Assembly: GCA_016706595.1 (NCBI GenBank)
Contig: JADJJH010000002.1
Location: 434,001-498,000, forward strand
Direction: 5' to 3'
Length of the DNA stretch: 64,000 nucleotides
DNA from: Bacteroidota bacterium
GTDB taxonomy: Bacteria; Bacteroidota; Bacteroidia; Chitinophagales; Chitinophagaceae
In this document: one piece after another, positions 16,863 to 26,429 of the stretch
Layout of the letters: every line of letters begins with the position of its first letter
Position numbering within the stretch: position 1 is the stretch's first letter
Translations under genes and position numbers: made by a program
Notes under the pieces: generated by a model
What the model was told of the DNA's origin: nothing
What the model saw: the letters and a program-made list of their open reading frames with translations, nothing else
Database searches by the model: none

Positions 16863-17432
16863 TTATCCTTTCAGTTCACCAAATCGTAAACGAAAATATC
16901 TTCCAAATAAATAACCTATCACACTTCCTAAAGTTGCACCTGCGATAATATCAGAAGGGTAATGAACGCAAACGTATAATTGCGAATAGCAGATTAAACT
17001 AGCCCAAAACAAGGCAAGTGGTAGAATATATTTTGATGTTGTAAATAGGGTAGTAATCATAAACATGGCCATGCCAAAATGGTTAGTGGCATGACTAGAA
17101 GGGAAACTATAACCACTTCCGCAGATAACCAATGGCCTAATAGTAAAACTTAATTCATTAAAGTTACAGGGCCTAATACGATGTATCAATGGTTTAATAA
17201 TACTTGCACTGATATAATCGCAAAACACAAAAGTGATGACAAAAAATGTACACCACCACAAGCCTTTTTTACCATGGTTCATCAACATATAAACCAATAG
17301 AAACAAATACACGGGGGCCCAGAAATATGGATTACGAAAAAATGGCAATACTTCATCTAAAAATGAATTGGCCCAAGTAAGATGTATCTTGCGAAGTAAT
17401 GCTTCGTCGATATGTTGTAAGGGTTCAAACAT
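16863..17432 (-). CDS. PAP2 superfamily phosphatase (membrane)
   Basis: 189 residues with about five membrane helices. The three PAP2 motifs are visible: KPLIHRIRPC (motif 1), PSSHATNHF (motif 2) and SQLYVCVHYPSD (motif 3). Motif 3 normally begins Ser-Arg; here Gln replaces the Arg, while the catalytic His and Asp are kept. A role in undecaprenyl-pyrophosphate or phosphatidylglycerol-phosphate dephosphorylation is plausible. The gene begins at the base next to the end of the methyltransferase gene and is probably in one operon with it. Confidence 0.9.
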   Translation of the reverse strand: MFEPLQHIDEALLRKIHLTWANSFLDEVLPFFRNPYFWAPVYLFLLVYMLMNHGKKGLWWCTFFVITFVFCDYISASIIKPLIHRIRPCNFNELSFTIRPLVICGSGYSFPSSHATNHFGMAMFMITTLFTTSKYILPLALFWASLICYSQLYVCVHYPSDIIAGATLGSVIGYLFGRYFRLRFGELKG

Positions 17433-18164
17433 CTATTTTCTGAAACTAAGTATCATACGTGGTGAGGTATTTTTATCATAAGTAAGTAAATGATAATCGC
17501 CATAAATTTCTTCAAATTGGAGACCCGCCTTTTGAAAAATAGCCTTAAGTTCTTCGAAAGAAAAACTATTTACCTTTTCTGAAAAACAAAATGACTTTTC
17601 ATGATCATGCACAACGATATCTTTAATAAATTGTCCGTTCTCATACTTTCGTTCAATATCAAAACGTATATCGCCACGGATAATTTCTTCGTTTTGATGA
17701 TTTTTAATATGTTGCTGCGCTGGAATTAAGTTAATAAAATCGATGATAAACAATCCTCCAGGTTTTAAAGCTTTGGCTATACTTTGTGCAGCTAGTAAAT
17801 GATCGTGTGGCGATTTGAAATATCCAAAACTGGTAAACAAATTGGTAACTACATCATAATAATTTGTGCGAAAAACTTGACGCATATCATGCACATAAAA
17901 ATGCAAGTTCTCCTTTTCGTGATTCAATGCTAAGGCTATGCTTTCAGCAGAAAGATCTAATCCGGTTACATCTAATGGGTGCTTGGCAAACGCTATCGCA
18001 TGTCGCCCTTTACCACAGGCTAAATCCAATAATCGCTTTCCTGCTTGTAAGCTAAAATGAGTGACGATTTTCTCAACAAAATCAACCGCTTCTTTTTCAC
18101 TTCTATTTTGATACAGTAAGTGATAATATGGTGAATCAAACCAATCTTCGAACCATTCTTTCAT
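17433..18164 (-). CDS. Class I SAM-dependent methyltransferase
   Basis: 243 residues. The SAM-binding motif I is LLDLACGKGRHAIAFA (about 43-58), with the acidic strand-2 loop in VTGLDLS and motif IV in DVVTNLFTSFGYF. This is the methyltransf_25/11 class; the substrate cannot be read. It is the first gene of a two-gene unit with PAP2. A TACATTTG promoter motif lies upstream at 18198-18205. Confidence 0.88.
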   Translation of the reverse strand: MKEWFEDWFDSPYYHLLYQNRSEKEAVDFVEKIVTHFSLQAGKRLLDLACGKGRHAIAFAKHPLDVTGLDLSAESIALALNHEKENLHFYVHDMRQVFRTNYYDVVTNLFTSFGYFKSPHDHLLAAQSIAKALKPGGLFIIDFINLIPAQQHIKNHQNEEIIRGDIRFDIERKYENGQFIKDIVVHDHEKSFCFSEKVNSFSFEELKAIFQKAGLQFEEIYGDYHLLTYDKNTSPRMILSFRK

Positions 18165-18197
18165 GTGCTATTAATTGCTGTTTAGTAATTGCGTGCA

Positions 18198-18205
18198 CAA
18201 ATGTA
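18198..18205 (-). promoter_or_regulatory. -7 promoter motif TACATTTG for the methyltransferase/PAP2 unit
   Basis: An exact TAnnTTTG match on the minus strand, 33 bp upstream of the ATG at 18164. No -33 TTTG is seen at the expected spacing. Confidence 0.45.
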
Positions 18206-18267
18206 ATTCGATTCTAAAAAGAAGCACGATTTTTTAGTACTTTCGCTCACTTTAAAATTTCAAAGCA

Positions 18268-19660
18268 GTGGCATTAATAAAATCTATTTCAGGTATCAGA
18301 GGTACACTTGGTGGTAAACCTAACGAAGCACTTACCCCAATCGACATTGTTAAGTATAGCGCGGCCTTCGGAAGTCTGATGATTGAACGCAGTGGAATTT
18401 CCAAAATAGTTATAGGTAGAGATGCACGTATCAGTGGCGAGATGGTGAGTCAGCTTGTTGCAAGTACCCTTCAAGCTTTAGGCATCGATGTTGTTGATTT
18501 AGGATTGAGTACCACGCCAACCGTTGAAATGGCCGTTACGATGGAGAAAGCCGGCGGTGGAATCATTATCACGGCAAGTCATAACCCCAAAGAGTGGAAT
18601 GCTTTAAAATTATTAAATCAATATGGTGAATTTATTTCGGCCGAAGAAGGTGAATTGGTTTTATCGAAAGGAAATGATTCAGATTTTACCTTTGCAGAGG
18701 TGAATAAATTAGGCAGCTATACAAAAGATGAATCTTATCTTGAAAAGCATACCCAAGCTATTCTTGATCACCCATTTGTTGATGCGAAGTTGATTGCGAA
18801 GGCAAATTTTCACATAGTTGTTGATGGAATTAATAGCACGGGTTCAACCTTTGTTCCGTATTTACTTGAACGTTTGGGAGTTAAAAAAATGGAGGTGATC
18901 AATGGCGAAGTGAATGGGAAATTTGCACATAATCCGGAGCCATTACCGGAGAATTTGCATGAAATTTCAAATGCAGTTGTAAAGCACAATGCAGATTTGG
19001 GTATTGTCGTTGATCCTGATGTTGATCGACTTTGTTTTGTATGTGAAGATGGAGGCATGTTTGGTGAAGAATATAGTTTGGTAGCTATTGCCGATTATAT
19101 TCTTTCCCTAAAAAAAAGGAAATGCAGTTTCCAATATGTCGAGTACACGAGCCCTAAAAGATATTACCTTAAAGCATGGTGGCGAATATTTTGCGAGTGC
19201 AGTTGGAGAGGTGAATGTGGTAAAAAAGATGAAGGAAGTAAATGCAGTAATTGGTGGTGAAGGTAACGGAGGAATTATCGTTCCCGAATTACACTATGGT
19301 AGAGATGCGCTCATTGGTATTGCTTTATTTTTAACGCATTTGGCTAAATTTGGTAAAAGCATTTCTTCGCTTCGCCGAACCTATCCTCATTACCATATTT
19401 CGAAAAATAAAATAGAGTTGAGTGCCGATATTGATTTGAAGAAAATATTTGAAAAGATTAAAGAGAAATATAAAAACCAACCTTTACATACCGAAGATGG
19501 TTTAAAAATAGAATTTGATAATGAGTGGGTTCATTTGCGTAGTTCTAATACCGAACCCATTATTCGTATTTACGCCGAAAGTAATTCGGAAATTACAGCC
19601 AACCATATTGCAAATAAATTGATGGCAGATATTAGTGAGTTTATGAAAGAAAGGAGTTAA
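18268..19660 (+). CDS. glmM: Phosphoglucosamine mutase, reading frame broken by a single-base frameshift
   Basis: The start is GTG at 18268. The first frame covers the substrate-binding N-terminus, the phosphoserine loop TASHNPKEWNALK (S104) and the metal loop DPDVDRL (about 250). It then reads through an A8 run at 19110-19117 into non-homologous sequence, stopping at 19260. Homology resumes in the next frame (about 19118-19660: GNAVSNMSSTRALKD..., GGEGNGGII, and the phosphate-binding RSSNTEPIIRIYAE). Removing one A from the run restores a continuous 463-residue protein, the normal family length. GlmM makes glucosamine-1-phosphate for peptidoglycan and LPS and is normally essential. A homopolymer sequencing error is therefore the simplest explanation, with transcriptional slippage as an alternative. 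Confidence 0.9.
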
Positions 19661-19680
19661 AGAGGCCCTTACAATGTTTT

Positions 19681-19714
19681 AAAAAGCAATAGCCCCAACA
19701 ATTTGCTGGGGCTA
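19681..19714 (-). terminator. Rho-independent terminator after the beta-barrel gene
   Basis: An 8-bp perfect stem, TAGCCCCA (19690-19697) with TGGGGCTA (19707-19714), has a 9-base loop. On the minus strand it is followed by TTGCTTTTT. It lies 22 bp past the stop of the gene at 19737-20312. On the plus strand there is no T-run for glmM. Confidence 0.8.
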
Positions 19715-19736
19715 TACTGAATATCTTTCATGAGTA

Positions 19737-20312
19737 TTAGAATCTGTATCCTAAGCCTATATTCATTTGCGCTAAAAAGCTAAGGTTAGTATTATTCCCA
19801 TTGTTCTTCGCTAATTGATCGTAGTAGTTTATACCAATTCCACCATCTAAGCCAATATAAAACTGACGAGTAATGGTAACATTCAAGGTTTGGTTTAATA
19901 AAAACCCAAAGTGTGTAGCATCTTCGGTCACCATTTTATAGGTAGATGGACCATTTGGGTTATACACCCATGATTCATACTGACGAGTGCCAATACCCAC
20001 CATTAAAGTTGGAGCAATGGCATACTTAACCGCACCGGTATTTTTAGTGGGATACAATTTGGCTTCTAAACCAATATTCACATAATTGTTGTTGATACCC
20101 ACCATCACCGGAATTTTAATACCTAAATAATCATTTGCTAATCTTTCATACGAAAAACCAACGCCCACAAAATCGCTGGCTATCAAATGCACAGGATGAA
20201 AGGCGATAATATTTTTTCCGAAATCTTTTTTTGCATTCGGAGATTTAGAGGTTTGAGCAAAGCTAACAATAGCTATAGCACTTAATAAACCGGTAATGAG
20301 GATTTTTTTCAT
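19737..20312 (-). CDS. Small outer-membrane beta-barrel-like protein
   Basis: 191 residues from the ATG at 20312; an upstream in-frame start at 20330 would add only MKKILV before a second MKKIL. The signal peptide MKKILITGLLSAIAIVSFAQ is clear. The rest alternates hydrophobic and polar residues in short strands and ends in the aromatic terminus GLGYRF, typical of outer-membrane barrels. I do not recognise a named family. A terminator lies directly downstream. Confidence 0.75.
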   Translation of the reverse strand: MKKILITGLLSAIAIVSFAQTSKSPNAKKDFGKNIIAFHPVHLIASDFVGVGFSYERLANDYLGIKIPVMVGINNNYVNIGLEAKLYPTKNTGAVKYAIAPTLMVGIGTRQYESWVYNPNGPSTYKMVTEDATHFGFLLNQTLNVTITRQFYIGLDGGIGINYYDQLAKNNGNNTNLSFLAQMNIGLGYRF

Positions 20313-20517
20313 AACTAATATTTTTTTCAAAATTAAACGAAAATGTGAGGGGTGTAATCAATAGAGTGTTAATCACAAACTACAACTTCAACGATAGAGA
20401 AATATAATTTTAGGTAGATTGATTCATTATTAGAATTTCTCTATTAACGCAGCTCCATGCAAATTTATTATGCATTGAGCCTGGTAAATTCTGGATTGGA
20501 TTTGAAGCCATTCCTAT

Positions 20518-20549
20518 TTTGCCCAAATCGCGAAATCAAATTACATTTG
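20518..20549 (+). promoter_or_regulatory. Bacteroidota-type promoter for the GH3/beta-lactamase gene
   Basis: TTTG at 20518-20521, a 20-bp spacer and TACATTTG at 20542-20549 match TTTG-N19-TAnnTTTG with one extra spacer base. The -7 element is 17 bp before the ATG at 20567, which supports that start over the TTG at 20519. Confidence 0.65.
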
Positions 20550-20566
20550 GCCAAATTCGGTTTTAT

Positions 20567-23500
20567 ATGTTTAAAAAGCGATCTGGGCTGCTTTTACTTA
20601 GTATTATTTTTGTTTTGAATGTATTTGCGCAAGACGCTAATAGAAGTGTAGCCTTACCTATAATGCAAAAAACGAGCAACCTATTTGTTGATAGTGTATA
20701 TCATTCGCTTACGCTTCAACAAAAAATTGGGCAGTTATTTATGATAGCTGCTTATTCGGGTGGCGAAAAGTATAATCAAACTTTAATTGAAAAATTAATT
20801 CTTGAAAATGGAGTAGGCGGATTGATTTTTATGCAAGGCACACCCAAAGCCCAAGCCGAGCAAACAAACTTATATCAACAACAAAGTAAGCTGCCTTTAT
20901 TAATTGCCATGGATGCCGAATGGGGGTTGGGCATGCGTTTAACCGGTGTTCGTGATTTTCCTCGGCAATTGATGTTAGGTGCCATGCAAGATAGTAGCTT
21001 AGTATACAAAATGGCGAGTGCAATTGCTGAACAATGTCGAATTATGGGCGTGCATGTGAATTTTGCCCCTGTGATTGATATCAATAATAATCCAAATAAT
21101 CCGGTAATTAATTTTCGTTCGTTTGGAGAAGAGAAAATGAAGGTTGCCAATTATGGTTTGCAATACATGAAGGGTTTACAAGATAATGGTATCATAGCTT
21201 GCGCGAAACATTTTCCGGGTCATGGCGACACCGATGTAGATTCACATAAAGATCTTCCGGAAATTAAAAAATCTGTAGAGCAACTTAAGTCGCTTGAATT
21301 CTATCCCTTTCAAAAACTTATCACTGAAGGTATTCAATCGGTAATGGTAGCGCACTTGCAAATTCCTGCTATCGATAATCGTGAGCATACACCCACTACC
21401 TTATCGGATAAAGCCATCACCGATTTATTAAAAGGGGATATGAAATTTAATGGTTTAGTATTTACCGATGCATTAAATATGCAAGGCATTGCAAAATTTT
21501 ATGAGCCGGGTGATATTGATGTAAAAGCATTCAAGGCAGGGAATGATGTTTTGCTTTTTTCGCAAGATGTACCAACCGGCATGGCGAAGATAGAAGCTGC
21601 CATAAAAAACGGTATCATACTTGAATCGCAACTAGAAGAAAGTGTAAAAAAAATATTGTTAGCAAAATATCAAGCCGGTTTATTTCATCGAGAAGTTTTA
21701 AAAACGGAAGACCTAAACGAACAACTGAATAAATATATAAGCGCTATTCGAACCCAAGTTGCCGAAGCGGCGATTACTTTGGTTGATGATCCAAATCAAG
21801 TGCTTGAAAAAATTAAACGCGGTGTTCAAGAAATCGTGTATGTAGGTATTGGCACAAATAGCGAATCAGTATTTGCAAAAGAATTGCAAAAAGCAGGTAT
21901 CGATAAAATAGTTTTTGCTCCACAAGCGAAAGGAAAACAACTTCAACAATTTATTCGTAAAGTAAGTAAAGCAGATGCAATCATTGTTGGCGTTCATGGC
22001 ATGACACAATATGCAGCGCAAAATTTTGGTTTAAGTAAAGATGAAATTTATTTGATAAAACAATTGGCTTTGACTAAAAAATCTATCAATATACTTTTTG
22101 GAAACCCGTATGCACTTAAAAATTTTTGTGATGATGAAGGGTTTATTATTACGTATGATGAAGTTGAAGAAACGCAATCTGCAACTGCTAAAATACTAAG
22201 CGGACAATTGAAACCACAAGGCAAATTGCCAGTAAGCGTTTGTGAAAATTTTAAAGCCGGCGATGGAATTGTTTCGCTTACTTCGGTATTAGGTGAGGTT
22301 ATAGATAGCGCAAAATTTGTAAGGCAAAATAAAGATATTATTGAAAGTACAACAACGGTCAATAAACTCAATACTAACGATAAAGCATTGATTTGTTGCG
22401 TAAACCCATCGGCCTTAGGCATCAACAACACCGAACTCGATAAATTAGATGAGTATCTCCAATCATGCGTAAATAATCATGCATTTCCGGGTTGCCGTAT
22501 GCTAGTAGCTAAAGATGGCAAAGTGTTTTATGATAAAGCATTTGGTTATCTCGATAATGAAAGAAAACAAGCCGTTGATATCCATACCATTTATGATATT
22601 GCATCTATCACCAAAGTGGCCTCAACTACCTTAGCTATCATGAAATTGTATGATGAAGGCAAAATACAATTGGATGATTATTTAGGTAAGTATTTGCCAA
22701 TCGTTAGAAATACAAATAAAGAAAATCTGAAACTCAGAGATATCCTTGCACATCAAGCCGGACTCATAGCATGGATACCATTTTATAAGGAAACGATCGA
22801 CAGTAATAAAAATCCAATGAGTTCAATCTATAGCAAAACACGAACTGGAAAATTTACCGTTAGAGTAAGTGATGAACTTTTTATGCGCAGCGATTGGGTT
22901 GATACGATGTGGAGTAGGATTTTAGAATCCCCGCTCGACAACAAAGGCAAATATGTGTATAGTGATTTGGGTTTTATTTTACTACAAAAAGTAGTTGAGC
23001 AAGTTGTTGGCAAATCATTATATCTGTATGTCGATGAACAATTTTATAAACCGCTTGGCTTAAAAAATACGGCTTATCTTCCTAAGCGAAATCTTAATGG
23101 CAAACAAATTGCACCTTCCGAGAATGATGAATACTTCAGACATCAAAAATTGCAAGGCGATGTACATGATATGGCGGCTGCCATGTTTGGCGGTATGAGT
23201 GGGCATGCAGGATTGTTTACTACGGCGAATGATTTAGGTATTATTTTTCAAATGTTATTGAATGGAGGTCTTTATCAAAATAAACGGTATTTGAAAAAAA
23301 GTACCATCGATTTATTTACGGCAAAGAATTCATTTATCAGTAGACGAGGATTAGGGTTTGACAAGCCTGAAACCCAAAAAGGCAAGGGCAGTCCTTGTGC
23401 AGATAATGTTTCACCTGCTACTTTTGGTCATCAAGGGTTTACAGGCACTTGTGTTTGGGCCGATTCACAACATGGAATTTTGTATATATTTTTATCAAAC

Positions 23501-23611
23501 CGAACTTACCCTTCTGCCGAGAATAAATTGATCAGCAGAATGAATATCCGCGAACGCGCACAAACTTATATTTACGATGCATTAGGCATTGCAAGCGGCA
23601 TAAGAAAATAA
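20567..23611 (+). CDS. GH3 beta-N-acetylhexosaminidase fused to a class C beta-lactamase-like serine hydrolase
   Basis: 1014 residues from the ATG at 20567, with a signal peptide ending at VFAQ. The GH3 domain (about 40-400) has KHFPGHGDTDVDSHKDLP, the signature of NagZ-type GH3 enzymes that use a His/Asp pair in that loop, and VFTDALNMQGI with the predicted nucleophile Asp (about 300). A GH3 C-terminal-like domain follows (about 420-600). The last 400 residues are a serine beta-lactamase/PBP fold with SxxK (SITK, about 678), YSD in place of the usual YxN (about 798) and HQG (about 955). A periplasmic role in peptidoglycan turnover is likely. This fusion recurs in Bacteroidota. Confidence 0.92.
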   Translation: MFKKRSGLLLLSIIFVLNVFAQDANRSVALPIMQKTSNLFVDSVYHSLTLQQKIGQLFMIAAYSGGEKYNQTLIEKLILENGVGGLIFMQGTPKAQAEQTNLYQQQSKLPLLIAMDAEWGLGMRLTGVRDFPRQLMLGAMQDSSLVYKMASAIAEQCRIMGVHVNFAPVIDINNNPNNPVINFRSFGEEKMKVANYGLQYMKGLQDNGIIACAKHFPGHGDTDVDSHKDLPEIKKSVEQLKSLEFYPFQKLITEGIQSVMVAHLQIPAIDNREHTPTTLSDKAITDLLKGDMKFNGLVFTDALNMQGIAKFYEPGDIDVKAFKAGNDVLLFSQDVPTGMAKIEAAIKNGIILESQLEESVKKILLAKYQAGLFHREVLKTEDLNEQLNKYISAIRTQVAEAAITLVDDPNQVLEKIKRGVQEIVYVGIGTNSESVFAKELQKAGIDKIVFAPQAKGKQLQQFIRKVSKADAIIVGVHGMTQYAAQNFGLSKDEIYLIKQLALTKKSINILFGNPYALKNFCDDEGFIITYDEVEETQSATAKILSGQLKPQGKLPVSVCENFKAGDGIVSLTSVLGEVIDSAKFVRQNKDIIESTTTVNKLNTNDKALICCVNPSALGINNTELDKLDEYLQSCVNNHAFPGCRMLVAKDGKVFYDKAFGYLDNERKQAVDIHTIYDIASITKVASTTLAIMKLYDEGKIQLDDYLGKYLPIVRNTNKENLKLRDILAHQAGLIAWIPFYKETIDSNKNPMSSIYSKTRTGKFTVRVSDELFMRSDWVDTMWSRILESPLDNKGKYVYSDLGFILLQKVVEQVVGKSLYLYVDEQFYKPLGLKNTAYLPKRNLNGKQIAPSENDEYFRHQKLQGDVHDMAAAMFGGMSGHAGLFTTANDLGIIFQMLLNGGLYQNKRYLKKSTIDLFTAKNSFISRRGLGFDKPETQKGKGSPCADNVSPATFGHQGFTGTCVWADSQHGILYIFLSNRTYPSAENKLISRMNIRERAQTYIYDALGIASGIRK

Positions 23612-23645
23612 TTAGATGATAACATAAAAGGTAGTTGCCGACCAT

Positions 23646-23653
23646 TATATTTG
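23646..23653 (+). promoter_or_regulatory. -7 promoter motif TATATTTG
   Basis: An exact TAnnTTTG match 20 bp upstream of the ATG at 23674, inside the 62-bp gap after the GH3 gene. It supports the 23674 start rather than an in-frame start at 23635. Confidence 0.5.
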
Positions 23654-23673
23654 CCGAAATAAAATTTATAGAT

Positions 23674-24414
23674 ATGAAAAAAATTATGATGTTATGTGCC
23701 CTAATTGGGTTAACACAAATGGCAACTGCACAAAAAAGTAGTTACGACCCAATGGCAAAACCTAATATTGTAAAGCTCAATTTGTCAGGTTTGGCTTATA
23801 AAAATATAGCTGTGCAGTACGAAAGAATTTTAGGCAATAAAATTTCAGTTGCTTGCCAATTACGATTTACACCCAAAGGCTCAATGATGTTTTCAAAAGC
23901 ATTGGATCAAGTGATTGACTCCGATTCAGTTCAGTCATCTGATATCAAATCAGGCGGATTTGCCATTACTCCAGAATTTAGATTCTACCCACGTCACGCA
24001 GGAAAAGGCTTTTACCTTGCACCTTACTTACGATACCGTAATGTAAATTTTGATGCCCCTGTAAGTTATCTAGATGATAATGGGAAAACCCAATATGTAA
24101 CAAGTGAAGGAAACTTCAATTCGTTTATAGGGGGATTGATGATAGGCTCTCAGTTCAATCTTGGCAAAATGGTCACGCTTGATTGGTTTATTCTTGGTTT
24201 ACAATATGGCTCAACCAAGGTTGATTTGAAGGTAAAAAACACTGAACCATTAAGCGCAAACGATCAAGCAGATATTAAAAGCAGTGTTGAAGATTTCACC
24301 GAATATTTTGGTAATTTAAACACGGTTGTTGGACCCAATGGAGGAAGTGTGACTGGCACTTTGGCTATGTTAGGATTTAGAGGGTTTGGTATCAATATTG
24401 GATTTAAGTTTTAA
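23674..24414 (+). CDS. Outer-membrane beta-barrel-like protein (DUF3575-like appearance)
   Basis: 246 residues from the ATG at 23674. The signal peptide is MKKIMMLCALIGLTQMATAQ. The mature part has VKLNLSGLAYKNIAVQYERIL, then PEFRFYPR...GKGFYLAPYLRYRNV, and ends GFGINIGFKF. This pattern resembles small barrels annotated DUF3575 or outer membrane beta-barrel protein. The function is unknown. A strong terminator follows. Confidence 0.78.
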   Translation: MKKIMMLCALIGLTQMATAQKSSYDPMAKPNIVKLNLSGLAYKNIAVQYERILGNKISVACQLRFTPKGSMMFSKALDQVIDSDSVQSSDIKSGGFAITPEFRFYPRHAGKGFYLAPYLRYRNVNFDAPVSYLDDNGKTQYVTSEGNFNSFIGGLMIGSQFNLGKMVTLDWFILGLQYGSTKVDLKVKNTEPLSANDQADIKSSVEDFTEYFGNLNTVVGPNGGSVTGTLAMLGFRGFGINIGFKF

Positions 24415-24435
24415 CCACATAACACAACAAGTATT

Positions 24436-24468
24436 AAAAAACTCCGGCTTTACGTCGGAGTTTTTTTA
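24436..24468 (+). terminator. Rho-independent terminator after the beta-barrel gene
   Basis: AAAAACTCCG pairs with CGGAGTTTTT around a loop of nine bases, followed by more T residues. It lies 22 bp after the stop codon at 24414. Confidence 0.9.
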
Positions 24469-24554
24469 TTTTTACTGCAAAGAAATGAGAAACAGAGTTA
24501 TGTTCTTCAACTTTATACTCAAAATTATTAGAGATAAATAAAGCAATTTATCAC

Positions 24555-24611
24555 GTAAATAAAGGGTTTGCCAAATTCGAATAACGAAGTATCAGAGGTT
24601 TTTAGAGATGC
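24555..24611. repeat. Interspersed intergenic repeat, copy 1
   Basis: About 57 bp starting GTAAATAAAGGGTTT and including ATAACGAAGTATCAGAG. It matches a copy at 27796-27852 at roughly 85 percent by eye. Both copies sit at the 3' end of minus-strand genes. Each copy begins with a small hairpin (ATTTA...TAAAT). Confidence 0.75.
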
Positions 24612-24619
24612 CTTACTTA

Positions 24620-26419
24620 TTAAAACTTATTCAATTTAAATACGGCTATATCATCTTTCGTTTTTATTTGTAGAAAATACATACCGGATGCTAAGTCCTT
24701 AGATGAAATGCGGATCTGCCTAACAGCTTGGTAGGCTTGTGTTTTGATTTTGTTGCCGGATATATCCATCAAAACAATTTCACAGTTTTTATTTTCAGGA
24801 AGTTGAACCATTGCATCACTATTGCCTTGTGCAAAGCCAAGTGAATTCATTAATTCAAACTTCGAAACAGCAAATTCTTTGGCGGCTGTAGGCTTACAAT
24901 TACTATCAAAAATATTTTTTTGTTGAAATCGATTACAGATGGTTGAAGTATGCATGCCAGCAAATAAAATGGTATCGGCTTGTAATACATAGGTTGCGGC
25001 TTCAGGCAAGCTTGCATTGTCGGTTAAAAAATGTAAAGTTTCAAGCATGAGTTTATCGGTCACAATTTGTCCTAGATCGCCCCAAATGGCGCTCATGGCG
25101 CAATTCCAAATTTCACCCGTGGCATAAATATTAGGGATAGTTGCCGGATAATTCATGGCGGTAACTGCAGTTCTTCCACCCCAAAATTGATTATGCCCAT
25201 CCCAAGTAAACATCGAATCCCAATGATAATTTTGCTGACTACGAGAATACGATGTTGCAAAATAATCGGCGAGTCCTTCATCTAAACCAGCCCGTTCGTT
25301 TGAGAAATTAGAATTATTATTTGCATCCCAACTTAAGGCATGCGCATACTCGTGTAAAATTACATCGGCATCTTCGGCATCATCTACACCACCAGTTCCG
25401 AAAATTAAAGTAGGATTTCCTCCGTTACGATTGAATACAGAGTTGTCGGCACCAAACTGTCCGTGAGCATCAACCACAATTTGTCTATCCATTAAAGTAT
25501 CATAACCTAAGGATGAAATATAATCGTGGTAATTAGTGATATGAAAAAAGGCATTCACTTGTTCAAAACCACTCATGCTTCTGTCGAATAAAAAATTCTC
25601 ATCAAGCGAAGTTGCTATGCTGATGGTAGGAGATTCTAGTTCATCAATCATCACAAAATCATTCTCAAGATAAAATGTACTATTACCGGTATCAAATGTA
25701 GCCGGAATATCAACTAGAAAATAGGTTGCGTTCATCCAACTTGCATTCGCATCATTATTATCAATAAATATACCTCCATAACTTTGATTGGCTGTAGTTA
25801 ATGGGTCGGGATTAAATACTTTTGCATGAATCAGAGTATCGGTAAAAACATGGCGACTATGGTCGAAATGATGTAAGAGATTTCCATCACTATCCACAAC
25901 CCATGTATTATCGTAGGTGCTACTCCAGCTATGTATTTCTGCAACCAGTTTGGGTGATTCGCTTGAATTATCTATTTTATATTGAACATTTTTTACGACT
26001 TCATCAGCTTGTAAATATTGCTTTGATATTTTTTCAATATCTATTTTTTGCCAAGTATATAATTCAGATGATGCATCCATGAGTGCACAATTTTTCACAT
26101 CTTTACCTTCACGTTTTATACTCATCACATTTCCATCAATAGTAGAATTTACTTTAATACTTGCATGGAGTATTTCATAATTCTTATATAAGATGGAATA
26201 AGTAGAATGTAATGAGGCTCGAGTTTTTTTTTCGTAAACTAATTTCAATTGTATGTCACTTTGTGCAAGATCATTGAAGTAGTGACTTAAAAATTGCATC
26301 ATCGCTTTTGTATCACCGGGTTCAATTTGTTTTTTTGGAAAATACAAACCATTGACTTCAGCTCTACTTTCAATCAAGGAGAAAATGAATAAAATCAGAA
26401 ATAAGCATTGTTTCATCAT
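24620..26419 (-). CDS. M36-like zinc metallopeptidase with T9SS sorting domain
   Basis: 599 residues with an N-terminal signal peptide (about 1-20). A propeptide-like region (about 40-200) precedes the catalytic part. The zinc motif HEYAH is at about 356-360 and the downstream GLDEGLADYFA supplies the third ligand Glu. This arrangement fits fungalysin/M36-type peptidases. The last 80 residues (VQLPENKNCEIVLMDISGNKI ... GMYFLQIKTKDDIAVFKLNKF, read in parts) are a type A T9SS C-terminal sorting domain. The protein is thus exported through the outer membrane and probably surface-anchored or released. The start codon is 10 bp downstream of the priA fragment. Confidence 0.88.
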   Translation of the reverse strand: MMKQCLFLILFIFSLIESRAEVNGLYFPKKQIEPGDTKAMMQFLSHYFNDLAQSDIQLKLVYEKKTRASLHSTYSILYKNYEILHASIKVNSTIDGNVMSIKREGKDVKNCALMDASSELYTWQKIDIEKISKQYLQADEVVKNVQYKIDNSSESPKLVAEIHSWSSTYDNTWVVDSDGNLLHHFDHSRHVFTDTLIHAKVFNPDPLTTANQSYGGIFIDNNDANASWMNATYFLVDIPATFDTGNSTFYLENDFVMIDELESPTISIATSLDENFLFDRSMSGFEQVNAFFHITNYHDYISSLGYDTLMDRQIVVDAHGQFGADNSVFNRNGGNPTLIFGTGGVDDAEDADVILHEYAHALSWDANNNSNFSNERAGLDEGLADYFATSYSRSQQNYHWDSMFTWDGHNQFWGGRTAVTAMNYPATIPNIYATGEIWNCAMSAIWGDLGQIVTDKLMLETLHFLTDNASLPEAATYVLQADTILFAGMHTSTICNRFQQKNIFDSNCKPTAAKEFAVSKFELMNSLGFAQGNSDAMVQLPENKNCEIVLMDISGNKIKTQAYQAVRQIRISSKDLASGMYFLQIKTKDDIAVFKLNKF

Positions 26420-26429
26420 GAATATTAAG

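Noticed and set aside
18268..19260. Programmed ribosomal frameshifting in glmM
   Set aside because: There is an A8 run but no stimulatory structure that I can see, and glmM is not known to need a frameshift. A sequencing error or slippage is more likely; kept as a finding, not a claim.
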